From Dehalococcoidia bacterium UBA2588 (GTDB lineage: Bacteria; Chloroflexota; Dehalococcoidia; Lucifugimonadales; UBA3495): 14,014 bases of DNA. Shown here piece after piece: positions 7,850-14,014 of the stretch. The notes below the pieces were generated by a model that made no database searches, was not told the DNA's origin, and saw only the letters and a program-made list of their open reading frames with translations. A program made the position numbers and the translations under genes. The DNA is taken from contig DDKW01000014.1 of assembly GCA_002339805.1 (NCBI GenBank), positions 1 to 14,014 of the forward strand. The letters run 5' to 3'. The stretch's first letter is position 1; every line of letters begins with the position of its first letter.

Positions 7850-7894
7850 ATGTTCTCCTAAATATGAGAAGTTTAAAAAGTTGATTGTTTAGTT

Positions 7895-7923
7895 ATTTTG
7901 ACTGTTTAGAACAATGGTGTCAA
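7895..7923 (-). promoter_or_regulatory. Promoter for the acyl-CoA dehydrogenase-YHS-LLM operon
   Basis: On the minus strand a perfect TTGACA (-35) lies at 7918-7923, followed by a 17-base spacer and CAAAAT (-10, four of six matches) at 7895-7900. Transcription would begin near 7888, leaving a leader of about 39 nt before the ATG at 7849. The 145-base gap 7850-7994 otherwise contains only the ribosome-binding site; I saw no T-tailed hairpin that would end the ETF transcript, so read-through from the ETF gene is possible. Confidence 0.65.
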
Positions 7924-7994
7924 ATCCAAATACCTATAAATATTGGAGCCTGAATCAGTCTAATTGCAACGGATTAAAACTCTCTATAAATCAC

Positions 7995-9848
7995 TTAGTT
8001 GTTGTACTCCGCAATTAAAGGTTTTAATTTTTCAATCAGGACCGGTAGTATTTGCTCCCAATCTCCAACCAGTCCAATATCACAAGCTTTAAAGATGGGG
8101 TGTCGTTTGTTGGTGTTGATTCCTATTATTACACCTGATTTTTGGATGCCCACAGTATGATTGAATGCTCCTCTCAACCCAATGGCTAGGTATATTTTAG
8201 GAGAAATTGTGGTACCACTTATGCCTACTTGAAATTTATATGGTAACCAGCCTTCATGCACCACGTTCCTACTAGTCGCAACCCCAGCATTCAGGTATTG
8301 CGCAATATTGATGATTTTTGCAACATTCTCCTGAGATCCTACTCCCATTCCAATCCCTAAACAAATTGTTGGATTGTTTTCTTGATTTATATCTAATTGA
8401 CCTTGAGTGTCTTGGTATTCTCCTACAAGCCTAATAACACTTTTAGTGACATTCTTAGGTTCTAATTCAGTTACTGTGGGTAAAACATCGGCTTTTTGTG
8501 GGATTTGTTCTAACATACCTTCTCGCAATGTGACCATATATGGAGTGGTATTGGATAAAATAGGGGCAATAACATTGCCTCCCAGTGCAGGCTTAATTTG
8601 AACCAATTGATTGTTGGTGTTTAGTTCTAAGTCGATTGCGTCTCCCGTCAATCCTAACTCTAATCTAGCAGCAATTCTAGAAGCTAAGTCTCTGCCATTG
8701 GAAGTTGCAGGGAACAAGACCGCGTAGGGTTTGCCCTGGAGTATATGATTTGCAAAGCAACTAGCGACTGAATCACTCCAAATTGGACCTAAAGAATCAT
8801 AGGCAATATTAATGACGGAATCTGCTCCCATTTGACCTAATTGGCTGTAATGATTTTGGTTGCTTTCACCAAAGGTTATAGCGGTTACTGAGCTCTTTAA
8901 TGTCTCACTTATTTCACGCGCTTTACCCAACAATTCGAAACTTACCGCTTTGAGCTCCCCATTAATACTTTCGGTTACCACCCATATTTCAGTTCCACTG
9001 TTTGGAAATCGTGAGGAATTGCTAACAGGTGTTTCCGGGTTTAAATCTTGGAGTTGCTCAAGAGTAGATTTGATATGAAGTATCGCTTGGTCACAGTTTG
9101 TTTCGACATCGGTTTCATTTTCAATGACGATTCCCAATCTCTTATTTTCTACTATGCGGATATCTTCTACCCACGTAGGAGAGGCTGCTATGCCGACATC
9201 CTCAGGAGGCAGATCTAGATCCGACGATGATAAGGTGGTTATAGGTAAATTTGCTGCATGCTGCATTTGTTCTCGCGTTGGCCAAGCTTCTTCAGCAATA
9301 CCTTCGGTTACTGTTATTAAGCATGGGAATGGACATTCAAATATGCTATAGCCAGTATTTGAATTTTTTGAAGCTTGGATTGTTTTATGTGACGAATCTA
9401 CTATCACATTATGAACATTGCTGATATGAGGAATATTTAGAAATTCAGCAACTTGAGGCCCAACTTGACCAGTTTCCGAATCAGAACTATTCCTACCTGT
9501 TATGATCATGTCAAAGCCTTCTTTTCGTAAGAACGTGCTTAGTATTTTGGATGTGACTAATGTGTCTGATCCCGCAAAAGCACGGTCACTTAACAAAACT
9601 GCTTTGGTAGCTCCAAGTGCAAGGGCTTGCTGGAGTCCATTAGATGCATCAGGAGGACCCATTGTTAGTGCTGTAATATCAACAGGAATTGCCAATTCCT
9701 CAAAAATTTGTAATGCTCGATTAAGCCCTAACATGTCAAAGGGATTCGGCTCTGATGGTACTCCGTCCCGATTGATTGTTTTTGTTTCATTGTCAAAAGT
9801 TATTCTGGATACCACCGGTACATATTTGATACAAACACAAATTTTCAT
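7995..9848 (-). CDS. Electron transfer flavoprotein, fused beta-alpha chain
   Basis: This single 617-residue protein contains both ETF subunits. Residues 1 to about 260 are an ETF-beta domain: MKICVCIKYVP, NPFDMLGLNRAL (35-46), ALALGATKAVLLSD (75-88), GSDT (93-96) and TGRNSSDSETGQVGP (117-131). Residues from about 285 are an ETF-alpha domain: IWVVTE, SNGRDLASRIAARLELGLTG (383-402), KPALGGNVIA (419-428), then the FAD-binding C-terminal domain with ATSRNVVHEGW (524-534), QVGISG (540-545), GLRGAFNH (557-564), GINTNKRHPIF (576-586) and GLVGDW (592-597). ETF moves electrons from acyl-CoA dehydrogenases to ETF:quinone oxidoreductase. Several FAD-site positions differ from the common VGQTG and GISGA forms. 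AAGGA at 9855-9859, six bases upstream, supports the ATG at 9848. It probably serves the dehydrogenases encoded just downstream. Confidence 0.93.
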   Translation of the reverse strand: MKICVCIKYVPVVSRITFDNETKTINRDGVPSEPNPFDMLGLNRALQIFEELAIPVDITALTMGPPDASNGLQQALALGATKAVLLSDRAFAGSDTLVTSKILSTFLRKEGFDMIITGRNSSDSETGQVGPQVAEFLNIPHISNVHNVIVDSSHKTIQASKNSNTGYSIFECPFPCLITVTEGIAEEAWPTREQMQHAANLPITTLSSSDLDLPPEDVGIAASPTWVEDIRIVENKRLGIVIENETDVETNCDQAILHIKSTLEQLQDLNPETPVSNSSRFPNSGTEIWVVTESINGELKAVSFELLGKAREISETLKSSVTAITFGESNQNHYSQLGQMGADSVINIAYDSLGPIWSDSVASCFANHILQGKPYAVLFPATSNGRDLASRIAARLELGLTGDAIDLELNTNNQLVQIKPALGGNVIAPILSNTTPYMVTLREGMLEQIPQKADVLPTVTELEPKNVTKSVIRLVGEYQDTQGQLDINQENNPTICLGIGMGVGSQENVAKIINIAQYLNAGVATSRNVVHEGWLPYKFQVGISGTTISPKIYLAIGLRGAFNHTVGIQKSGVIIGINTNKRHPIFKACDIGLVGDWEQILPVLIEKLKPLIAEYNN

Positions 9849-9873
9849 GTTGAATCCTTATTAGTTATGCAAA

Positions 9874-9901
9874 TTGACTATTGATGAAATACGTCTACAA
9901 T
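9874..9901 (+). promoter_or_regulatory. Promoter for the ketopantoate-reductase-family gene
   Basis: TTGACT (-35) lies at 9874-9879, then a 16-base spacer and TACAAT (-10) at 9896-9901, each one base off consensus. Transcription would start near 9908, about 29 nt before the GTG start. It lies in the 88-base divergent gap (9849-9936) shared with the ETF gene. No comparably good minus-strand promoter for ETF was found in the same gap. Confidence 0.65.
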
Positions 9902-9936
9902 CGTAGTAGATTTGAATATATGGTAAAGAGTTTATT

Positions 9937-10857
9937 GTGAAAATACTAGTAATGGGTACAGGTGGAGTAGGAGGATACTTTGGTGGTCTGCTAGGTCGTG
10001 CTGGACATGATGTCACCTTCGTAGCTCGAGGGGCTCACTTAGCTGCCATGCAGGCATCCGGGTTACATGTTGAAAGTACAAATAAAGGTAATTTTACTGT
10101 TCAATGTAATGCAACTGATACTCCTACTGCTTCGGATATTTCAGAGTTGATAATTTTTTCAGTGAAAATGTTTCAGAATGCAGATGCAATAAAATTAATA
10201 AGCCCTGCCGTGGGACAAGATACGGTTATTCTATCGATTCAAAATGGCATTGATAATGGTCAGATTCTGTCACAAGCTTTTTCGTATAAAAACGTAATGA
10301 TAGGATCTGCTTTCGTGGAAGGTCGCATAAAATCTCCCGGGATAGTCACTCAAGGTGGTCCAGGGATAGCAGCATTCGGGGAACAGTTTCTTGGGTTGTC
10401 AGACAGAGCCAAAAGATTCCATGAAGTTTTTAAAGAAGCAGAATGGGATGTAGAGCTTCATGAAAACATGGAAGGTGTTTTATGGAAGAAATTTGCATAT
10501 TTGGTAGCGTCAGCATCTATTTGTTCAGCGAGTCATTCTGATTATGGATCAATGAGAACCAACCCGGAAACGCGACAATTGATAATTAAAGGAATATCTG
10601 AGGTATTAGCTGTCGGAGAGGCATTAGGTAAGCCAATTATGGAAGATTCGTTGGAATGGGCGGAGAATTCATTAGACAGATTCCCAGCTTCTGGCAAGGC
10701 TTCTATGGCAAAGGACTTTCTGGAAGGCAGGCCGGTGGAATTGGAAGGCCTAACAGGTAGGGTTGTGCAATTAGGATTGGAATTAAGTGTGCCAACTCCA
10801 GTGTGTACCATGCTTTACGCAATATTGAAGCCTTGGGCTAACAACATTGATGCTTGA
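9937..10857 (+). CDS. Ketopantoate reductase (PanE/ApbA) family protein
   Basis: This 306-residue protein has the usual length for 2-dehydropantoate 2-reductase, which makes pantoate with NADPH for coenzyme A synthesis. The N-terminal Rossmann motif is GTGGVGGYFGG (7-17), with FVARGAHLAAM (28-38) for the NADPH phosphate. Lys77 in SVKMFQ and Lys185 in LWKKF match the conserved active-site lysines. The C-terminal domain has ASMAKDFLEGRPVELEGLTG (255-274) containing the conserved acidic position (Glu268), then SVPTPVC. The asparagine expected four residues after the catalytic lysine is Leu189, as in many uncharacterised family members, so the true substrate may be another 2-oxo acid. I therefore withhold the symbol panE. 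The GTG start at 9937 has AAAGAG at 9925-9930, six bases away, and keeps the MKILVMG strand complete. Confidence 0.85.
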   Translation: MKILVMGTGGVGGYFGGLLGRAGHDVTFVARGAHLAAMQASGLHVESTNKGNFTVQCNATDTPTASDISELIIFSVKMFQNADAIKLISPAVGQDTVILSIQNGIDNGQILSQAFSYKNVMIGSAFVEGRIKSPGIVTQGGPGIAAFGEQFLGLSDRAKRFHEVFKEAEWDVELHENMEGVLWKKFAYLVASASICSASHSDYGSMRTNPETRQLIIKGISEVLAVGEALGKPIMEDSLEWAENSLDRFPASGKASMAKDFLEGRPVELEGLTGRVVQLGLELSVPTPVCTMLYAILKPWANNIDA

Positions 10858-10873
10858 AAGTGTTCTTAAATGA

Positions 10874-10903
10874 TTGACATAATTGCGTCCCAGCGCGGAT
10901 AAT
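10874..10903 (+). promoter_or_regulatory. Strong promoter upstream of mtnA
   Basis: A perfect TTGACA (-35) at 10874-10879 is followed by an 18-base spacer and GATAAT (-10, five of six matches) at 10898-10903. It starts 17 bases after the stop of the ketopantoate-reductase-family gene. Transcription from it, near 10910, would yield a leader of about 95 nt and then meet the intrinsic terminator at 11006-11034 before reaching mtnA. Confidence 0.65.
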
Positions 10904-10908
10904 TGTAC

Positions 10909-11034
10909 GCTGTAGACTCAGTAGCAGGTGAAGGTACGGATTCAAGCGAATTCACCTCACCAATGTTCAGATTAAGATTAGGAATGAAACTACAAATTGA
11001 ATCTGGCTTCTCTACAATGAGAAGCTTTTTTTTT
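10909..11034 (+). promoter_or_regulatory. Candidate structured leader (attenuator or riboswitch) of mtnA
   Basis: This segment lies between a predicted start of transcription and an intrinsic terminator that abuts the mtnA ribosome-binding site. A perfect 7-bp stem AGGTGAA (10926-10932)/TTCACCT (10951-10957) is enclosed by TGTAG (10911-10915)/CTACA (10990-10994). CAGATT (10968-10973) can pair with AATCTG (11000-11005), just before the terminator. A second copy of CTACA lies at 11012-11016, across the end of the left terminator arm and its loop, so TGTAG could switch between them. I recognise none of the conserved cores of SAM-I, SAM-II, SAM-IV, SAH, THF, purine or T-box elements. Ligand sensing is inference. 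Confidence 0.4.
11006..11034 (+). terminator. Intrinsic terminator directly upstream of mtnA
   Basis: A perfect 7-bp stem GCTTCTC (11006-11012)/GAGAAGC (11019-11025) with loop TACAAT is followed by nine T residues (11026-11034). It could end the ketopantoate-reductase transcript. However, its T run is immediately followed by the GGAG (11035-11038) of mtnA, so mtnA is expressed either by read-through or from a promoter inside the hairpin. The loop TACAAT resembles a -10, with only a poor -35, ACTACA, at 10989-10994. Confidence 0.88.
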
Positions 11035-11045
11035 GGAGTTAATGA

Positions 11046-12071
11046 TTGCAGGAAATCATACCAATAAATTGGGAAGATGAAGCCCTTCATATTTTAGATC
11101 AGACTAAACTTCCATTACGAGAGGAAGTGTTGAAGTTGACACATTATCAGGACGTAATCGAGGCTATCCGCTCGCTAAGAGTTAGGGGAGCTCCGGCTAT
11201 AGGTGTTGCAGCGGGATATGGTATGGCGCTAGCTGCTAAAAACATAGGTAACGATCCTGATTTTATGAATAAGTTTAAGGATGCTGCTGCACAAATGATT
11301 GCTGCCCGACCTACAGCTGTGAACTTATCGTGGGCAGTTAAACAGATGTTGGAAATATCTAGACTGATAGTAGACACTGATAAGATTCCCGATGCTATTT
11401 TGGAAGAAGCTATTCAAATACACCAAAAAGATGAAGCAATAAACAGACAAATGGGAGCAATAGGTAAAGAAGTTCTTTCGGATGTGTCCAGTGTTTTAAC
11501 TCATTGTAACACTGGAGCTTTAGCGACTTCAGCATATGGTACAGCTTTTGGCGTTATCAGAGCCGGAATAGAGTCAGGTTTGGAATTCTCGGTATTTAAT
11601 ACAGAAACGAGGCCATTTTATCAAGGTTCTAGACTGACTTCATGGGAATTTCAAAAATTAGGTGTTGAATCTACCCTTGTTGTGGATTCTGCAGCAGGTT
11701 CTTTGATGAATCAAGGTAAAATAGGCTGCGTAGTAACTGGAGCTGATAGGATAGCATCAAATGGGGACAGCGCTAATAAAATAGGAACTTATTCACTGGC
11801 AGTTTTGGCAAAAGAAAATAACATACCGTTTTATATTGTTGCTCCAACTAGCACCATAGATATGACACTTAAATCTGGATCGGAAATTGAAATAGAATAT
11901 AGGAATCAGGAAGAAATAACTCATCATGCAGGAGATCGTATATCACCTGATGGAGTGAAGGCTTTGAATCCATCGTTCGATGTAACTCCAGCAAGATATA
12001 TCACTGGAATAATAACTGAGAAAGCGATTTGTAGACCTGTTTATGAGGAATCTATCGCTAGCATTATGTAG
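11046..12071 (+). CDS. mtnA: S-methyl-5-thioribose-1-phosphate isomerase
   Basis: This enzyme converts 5-methylthioribose 1-phosphate to 5-methylthioribulose 1-phosphate in methionine salvage, in the cytoplasm. The 341 residues match the family length. Diagnostic motifs are LDQTKLP (17-23), RGAPAIG (47-53), HCNTGALATSAYGTAFGVI (153-171), TETRPFYQGSRLTSWE (186-201), GADRIASNGDSANKIGTYSL (232-251) and APTSTIDM (266-273). Cys154 and Asp234 occupy the catalytic positions (Cys160 and Asp240 in the Bacillus enzyme, with the same 80-residue spacing). The start is the TTG at 11046: it has GGAG at 11035-11038 with 7-base spacing and gives the normal N-terminus; an ATG at 11042 is out of frame and closes after 12 codons. 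mtnP follows with no gap (TAGATG), so the two are translationally coupled. Confidence 0.96.
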   Translation: MQEIIPINWEDEALHILDQTKLPLREEVLKLTHYQDVIEAIRSLRVRGAPAIGVAAGYGMALAAKNIGNDPDFMNKFKDAAAQMIAARPTAVNLSWAVKQMLEISRLIVDTDKIPDAILEEAIQIHQKDEAINRQMGAIGKEVLSDVSSVLTHCNTGALATSAYGTAFGVIRAGIESGLEFSVFNTETRPFYQGSRLTSWEFQKLGVESTLVVDSAAGSLMNQGKIGCVVTGADRIASNGDSANKIGTYSLAVLAKENNIPFYIVAPTSTIDMTLKSGSEIEIEYRNQEEITHHAGDRISPDGVKALNPSFDVTPARYITGIITEKAICRPVYEESIASIM

Positions 12072-12932
12072 ATGATTATAGAAACAGCTATTATAGGTGG
12101 AAGTGGATTATATGATTTGGAAGGAATACAAGATGTCCAAAGCGTAGATATCTCAACGCCTTATGGCCAGCCAAGTGATAGCATAATGGTAGGTAGCCTG
12201 GATGGAGTTAATGTTGCCTTCCTCCCAAGACATGGAAGAGGACATAAAATCAATCCTACTCAGGTGCCATACAGGGCTAACATATATGCTCTTAAGACAT
12301 TGGGGGTCCAGCGTATCATATCGATAAGTGCTGTGGGGAGCTTGGTTGAAGAATTGCCACCAAGAAGCCTGGTTATCCCTAACCAATTGATTGATAGAAC
12401 ACGGCAAAGAAACTCTACATTTTTTGAAGACGGTATTGTAGCCCACGTGAGTTTAGCTGATCCTTTTTGTCCCAGGTTATCAGATTTGATCTACGAGAGT
12501 GTTGAAGGATTTGATATTAATTTTCAAAAAGACGCAACTTGGGTGGTTATGGAAGGCCCTGCGTTCTCAACTAGAGCAGAATCACATTTATATAAGAGTT
12601 GGGGCGCTCATATTATCGGTATGACTGCACTCCCAGAAGCTAAATTAGCTAGAGAAGCTGAGATTTGTTATTCTGCTATGGCTTGGGTTACAGATTATGA
12701 CTGCTGGAGAGAGGACGAAGAAGATGTTTCAGTTGAAATAGTTATAGCTAACCTTCAGCATAACGTGAGTGTTTCCAAGGATATTCTCGCAAAAGTCATA
12801 AAACGAAGTGGGGGTTTGGAATCCTGTGTGTGTAATGAAGCTCTTAAATTTGCTATTATTACTGACTCTACACAGATAAATTTAGAAAACAAAAATAAAT
12901 TACGGCCATTGCTGGCTAAATACTTAGATTAA
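12072..12932 (+). CDS. mtnP: 5'-methylthioadenosine phosphorylase
   Basis: This enzyme cleaves 5'-methylthioadenosine with phosphate to adenine and 5-methylthioribose 1-phosphate, the substrate of MtnA. The 286 residues fit the trimeric purine phosphorylase (PNP/MTAP) family. Visible motifs are IIGGSGLYD (7-15), FLPRHGRGH (50-58), NPTQVPYRANIYALKTLGV (61-79), SAVGSL (86-91), DRTRQRNSTFF (108-118), EGPAFSTRAES (161-171), IGMTALPEAKLAREAEICY (182-200) and VTDYDCW (206-212). Asp208 and Asp210 are the aspartates that select 6-aminopurines (adenine) over hypoxanthine or guanine, which favours MTA rather than inosine/guanosine. The ATG directly follows the mtnA stop codon. Activity on other adenine nucleosides cannot be excluded. 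Confidence 0.95.
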   Translation: MIIETAIIGGSGLYDLEGIQDVQSVDISTPYGQPSDSIMVGSLDGVNVAFLPRHGRGHKINPTQVPYRANIYALKTLGVQRIISISAVGSLVEELPPRSLVIPNQLIDRTRQRNSTFFEDGIVAHVSLADPFCPRLSDLIYESVEGFDINFQKDATWVVMEGPAFSTRAESHLYKSWGAHIIGMTALPEAKLAREAEICYSAMAWVTDYDCWREDEEDVSVEIVIANLQHNVSVSKDILAKVIKRSGGLESCVCNEALKFAIITDSTQINLENKNKLRPLLAKYLD

Positions 12933-12954
12933 ATTAGATATTAGGAGAATAAAA

Positions 12955-13302
12955 ATGCCTAGAAAAGAAAACGGAGAACCGTATTACAGAGTAGATTCAC
13001 CTGAAGCAAGTACCATTTTGAACGAAGATCCGGATAACACTGTTGTTATCGACGTTCGAAGGGAAGATGAATGGGAAACAGGACACGTTACAGGAGCCAT
13101 TCACATTCCTGTGGATGATTTGTTGGATCGTACCGATGAAATTCCTACAGATAAAAAGGTTTTATTTATATGTGCTGCCGGAGTTAGGAGTGGCCTAGCT
13201 TGTGAAATGGCTGCCAGCATAGGATTTGATTCGGAAATGTTATACAACATAGAAGACGGGACACCATCCTGGATAGCATCAGGGCTACCCACCACTTACT
13301 AA
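12955..13302 (+). CDS. Single-domain rhodanese-like sulfurtransferase
   Basis: This is a 115-residue single rhodanese domain. It has VVIDVRREDEWETGHVTGAIHIP (30-52 region), the standard strand and CH2A-like motif. The six-residue active-site loop begins at Cys73 (CAAGVRS, 73-79), with an arginine typical of thiosulfate- or persulfide-type rhodaneses, and the C-terminal pattern GTPSWIASGLPT (102-113) follows. Cys73 should carry the persulfide, so the domain is likely catalytic rather than a degenerate regulatory copy. The ATG has AGGAGA at 12943-12948, six bases upstream. It lies 22 bases after mtnP and 38 before ahcY, so it is probably co-transcribed with these SAM by-product genes. Its sulfur donor and acceptor are not deducible. 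Confidence 0.88.
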   Translation: MPRKENGEPYYRVDSPEASTILNEDPDNTVVIDVRREDEWETGHVTGAIHIPVDDLLDRTDEIPTDKKVLFICAAGVRSGLACEMAASIGFDSEMLYNIEDGTPSWIASGLPTTY

Positions 13303-13307
13303 ATTAG

Positions 13308-14014
<707 letters not shown>

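Noticed and set aside
9849..9936. Minus-strand promoter for the ETF gene in the divergent gap
   Set aside because: The best candidates match only three or four of six bases at each box. A promoter must exist, but none can be singled out.
10874..11034. Known riboswitch (SAM-I, SAM-II, SAM-IV, SAH, THF, T-box) or SRP/6S RNA
   Set aside because: I looked for their conserved cores on the plus strand and found none. This was by eye, so a covariance search would still be decisive.
10963..11067. Possible 34-codon leader peptide before mtnA
   Set aside because: No ribosome-binding site precedes its ATG. It reads through the terminator and has no run of methionine or other regulatory codons.
10866..11090. 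Minus-strand open frame of 74 codons across the mtnA leader
   Set aside because: It runs through the terminator hairpin and mtnA start in antisense, reads lysine/proline-rich low-information sequence, and matches no family I know.

Overview
This AT-rich window (roughly 40% G+C by eye) carries 14 protein genes, two of them cut by the window edges. They are tightly packed and arranged in three blocks. No rRNA, tRNA, CRISPR array, transposase or attachment site was seen. The content is a luciferase-like flavin monooxygenase, paired divergent acyl-CoA dehydrogenases, a fused electron-transfer flavoprotein, an OxlT-like MFS carrier and a short archaeal/actinobacterial-style AhcY. This suggests a free-living aerobic heterotroph, most plausibly a marine SAR202-type Chloroflexota. 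That placement is inferred from gene content and composition only; no marker gene is present.

Block 1 (1-2144, + strand): the tail of a small membrane protein ends at a strong intrinsic terminator. The -10 box of the next unit overlaps that terminator. The next unit is an MFS transporter whose last codons overlap a short CxxC glutaredoxin-like protein.

Block 2 (2148-9848, - strand) holds three units. Nearest the ETF is a unit of acyl-CoA dehydrogenase A, acyl-CoA dehydrogenase B, a 65-residue YHS-type metal-binding protein and a luciferase-like monooxygenase, with a good promoter at 7895-7923. Upstream of it is a one-gene electron-transfer flavoprotein with beta and alpha halves fused. Downstream is an NAD(P)-binding/DUF2867 protein followed by an SRPBCC protein. 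The two dehydrogenases look like complementary halves of a heteromeric enzyme that would pass electrons to the fused ETF. With the monooxygenase this reads as a catabolic module for an unidentified acyl-CoA or cyclic/carbonyl substrate.

Block 3 (9937-14014, + strand): a ketopantoate-reductase-family gene diverges from the ETF behind a clear promoter. It is followed by mtnA-mtnP-rhodanese-ahcY, which handles the two by-products of S-adenosylmethionine use, 5'-methylthioadenosine and S-adenosylhomocysteine. mtnA is preceded by a consensus-like promoter, a foldable leader of about 95 nt and a nine-T intrinsic terminator that ends directly against its Shine-Dalgarno sequence. This is a candidate attenuator or riboswitch and the most interesting regulatory feature in the window. 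mtnA and ahcY both start with TTG behind strong ribosome-binding sites.
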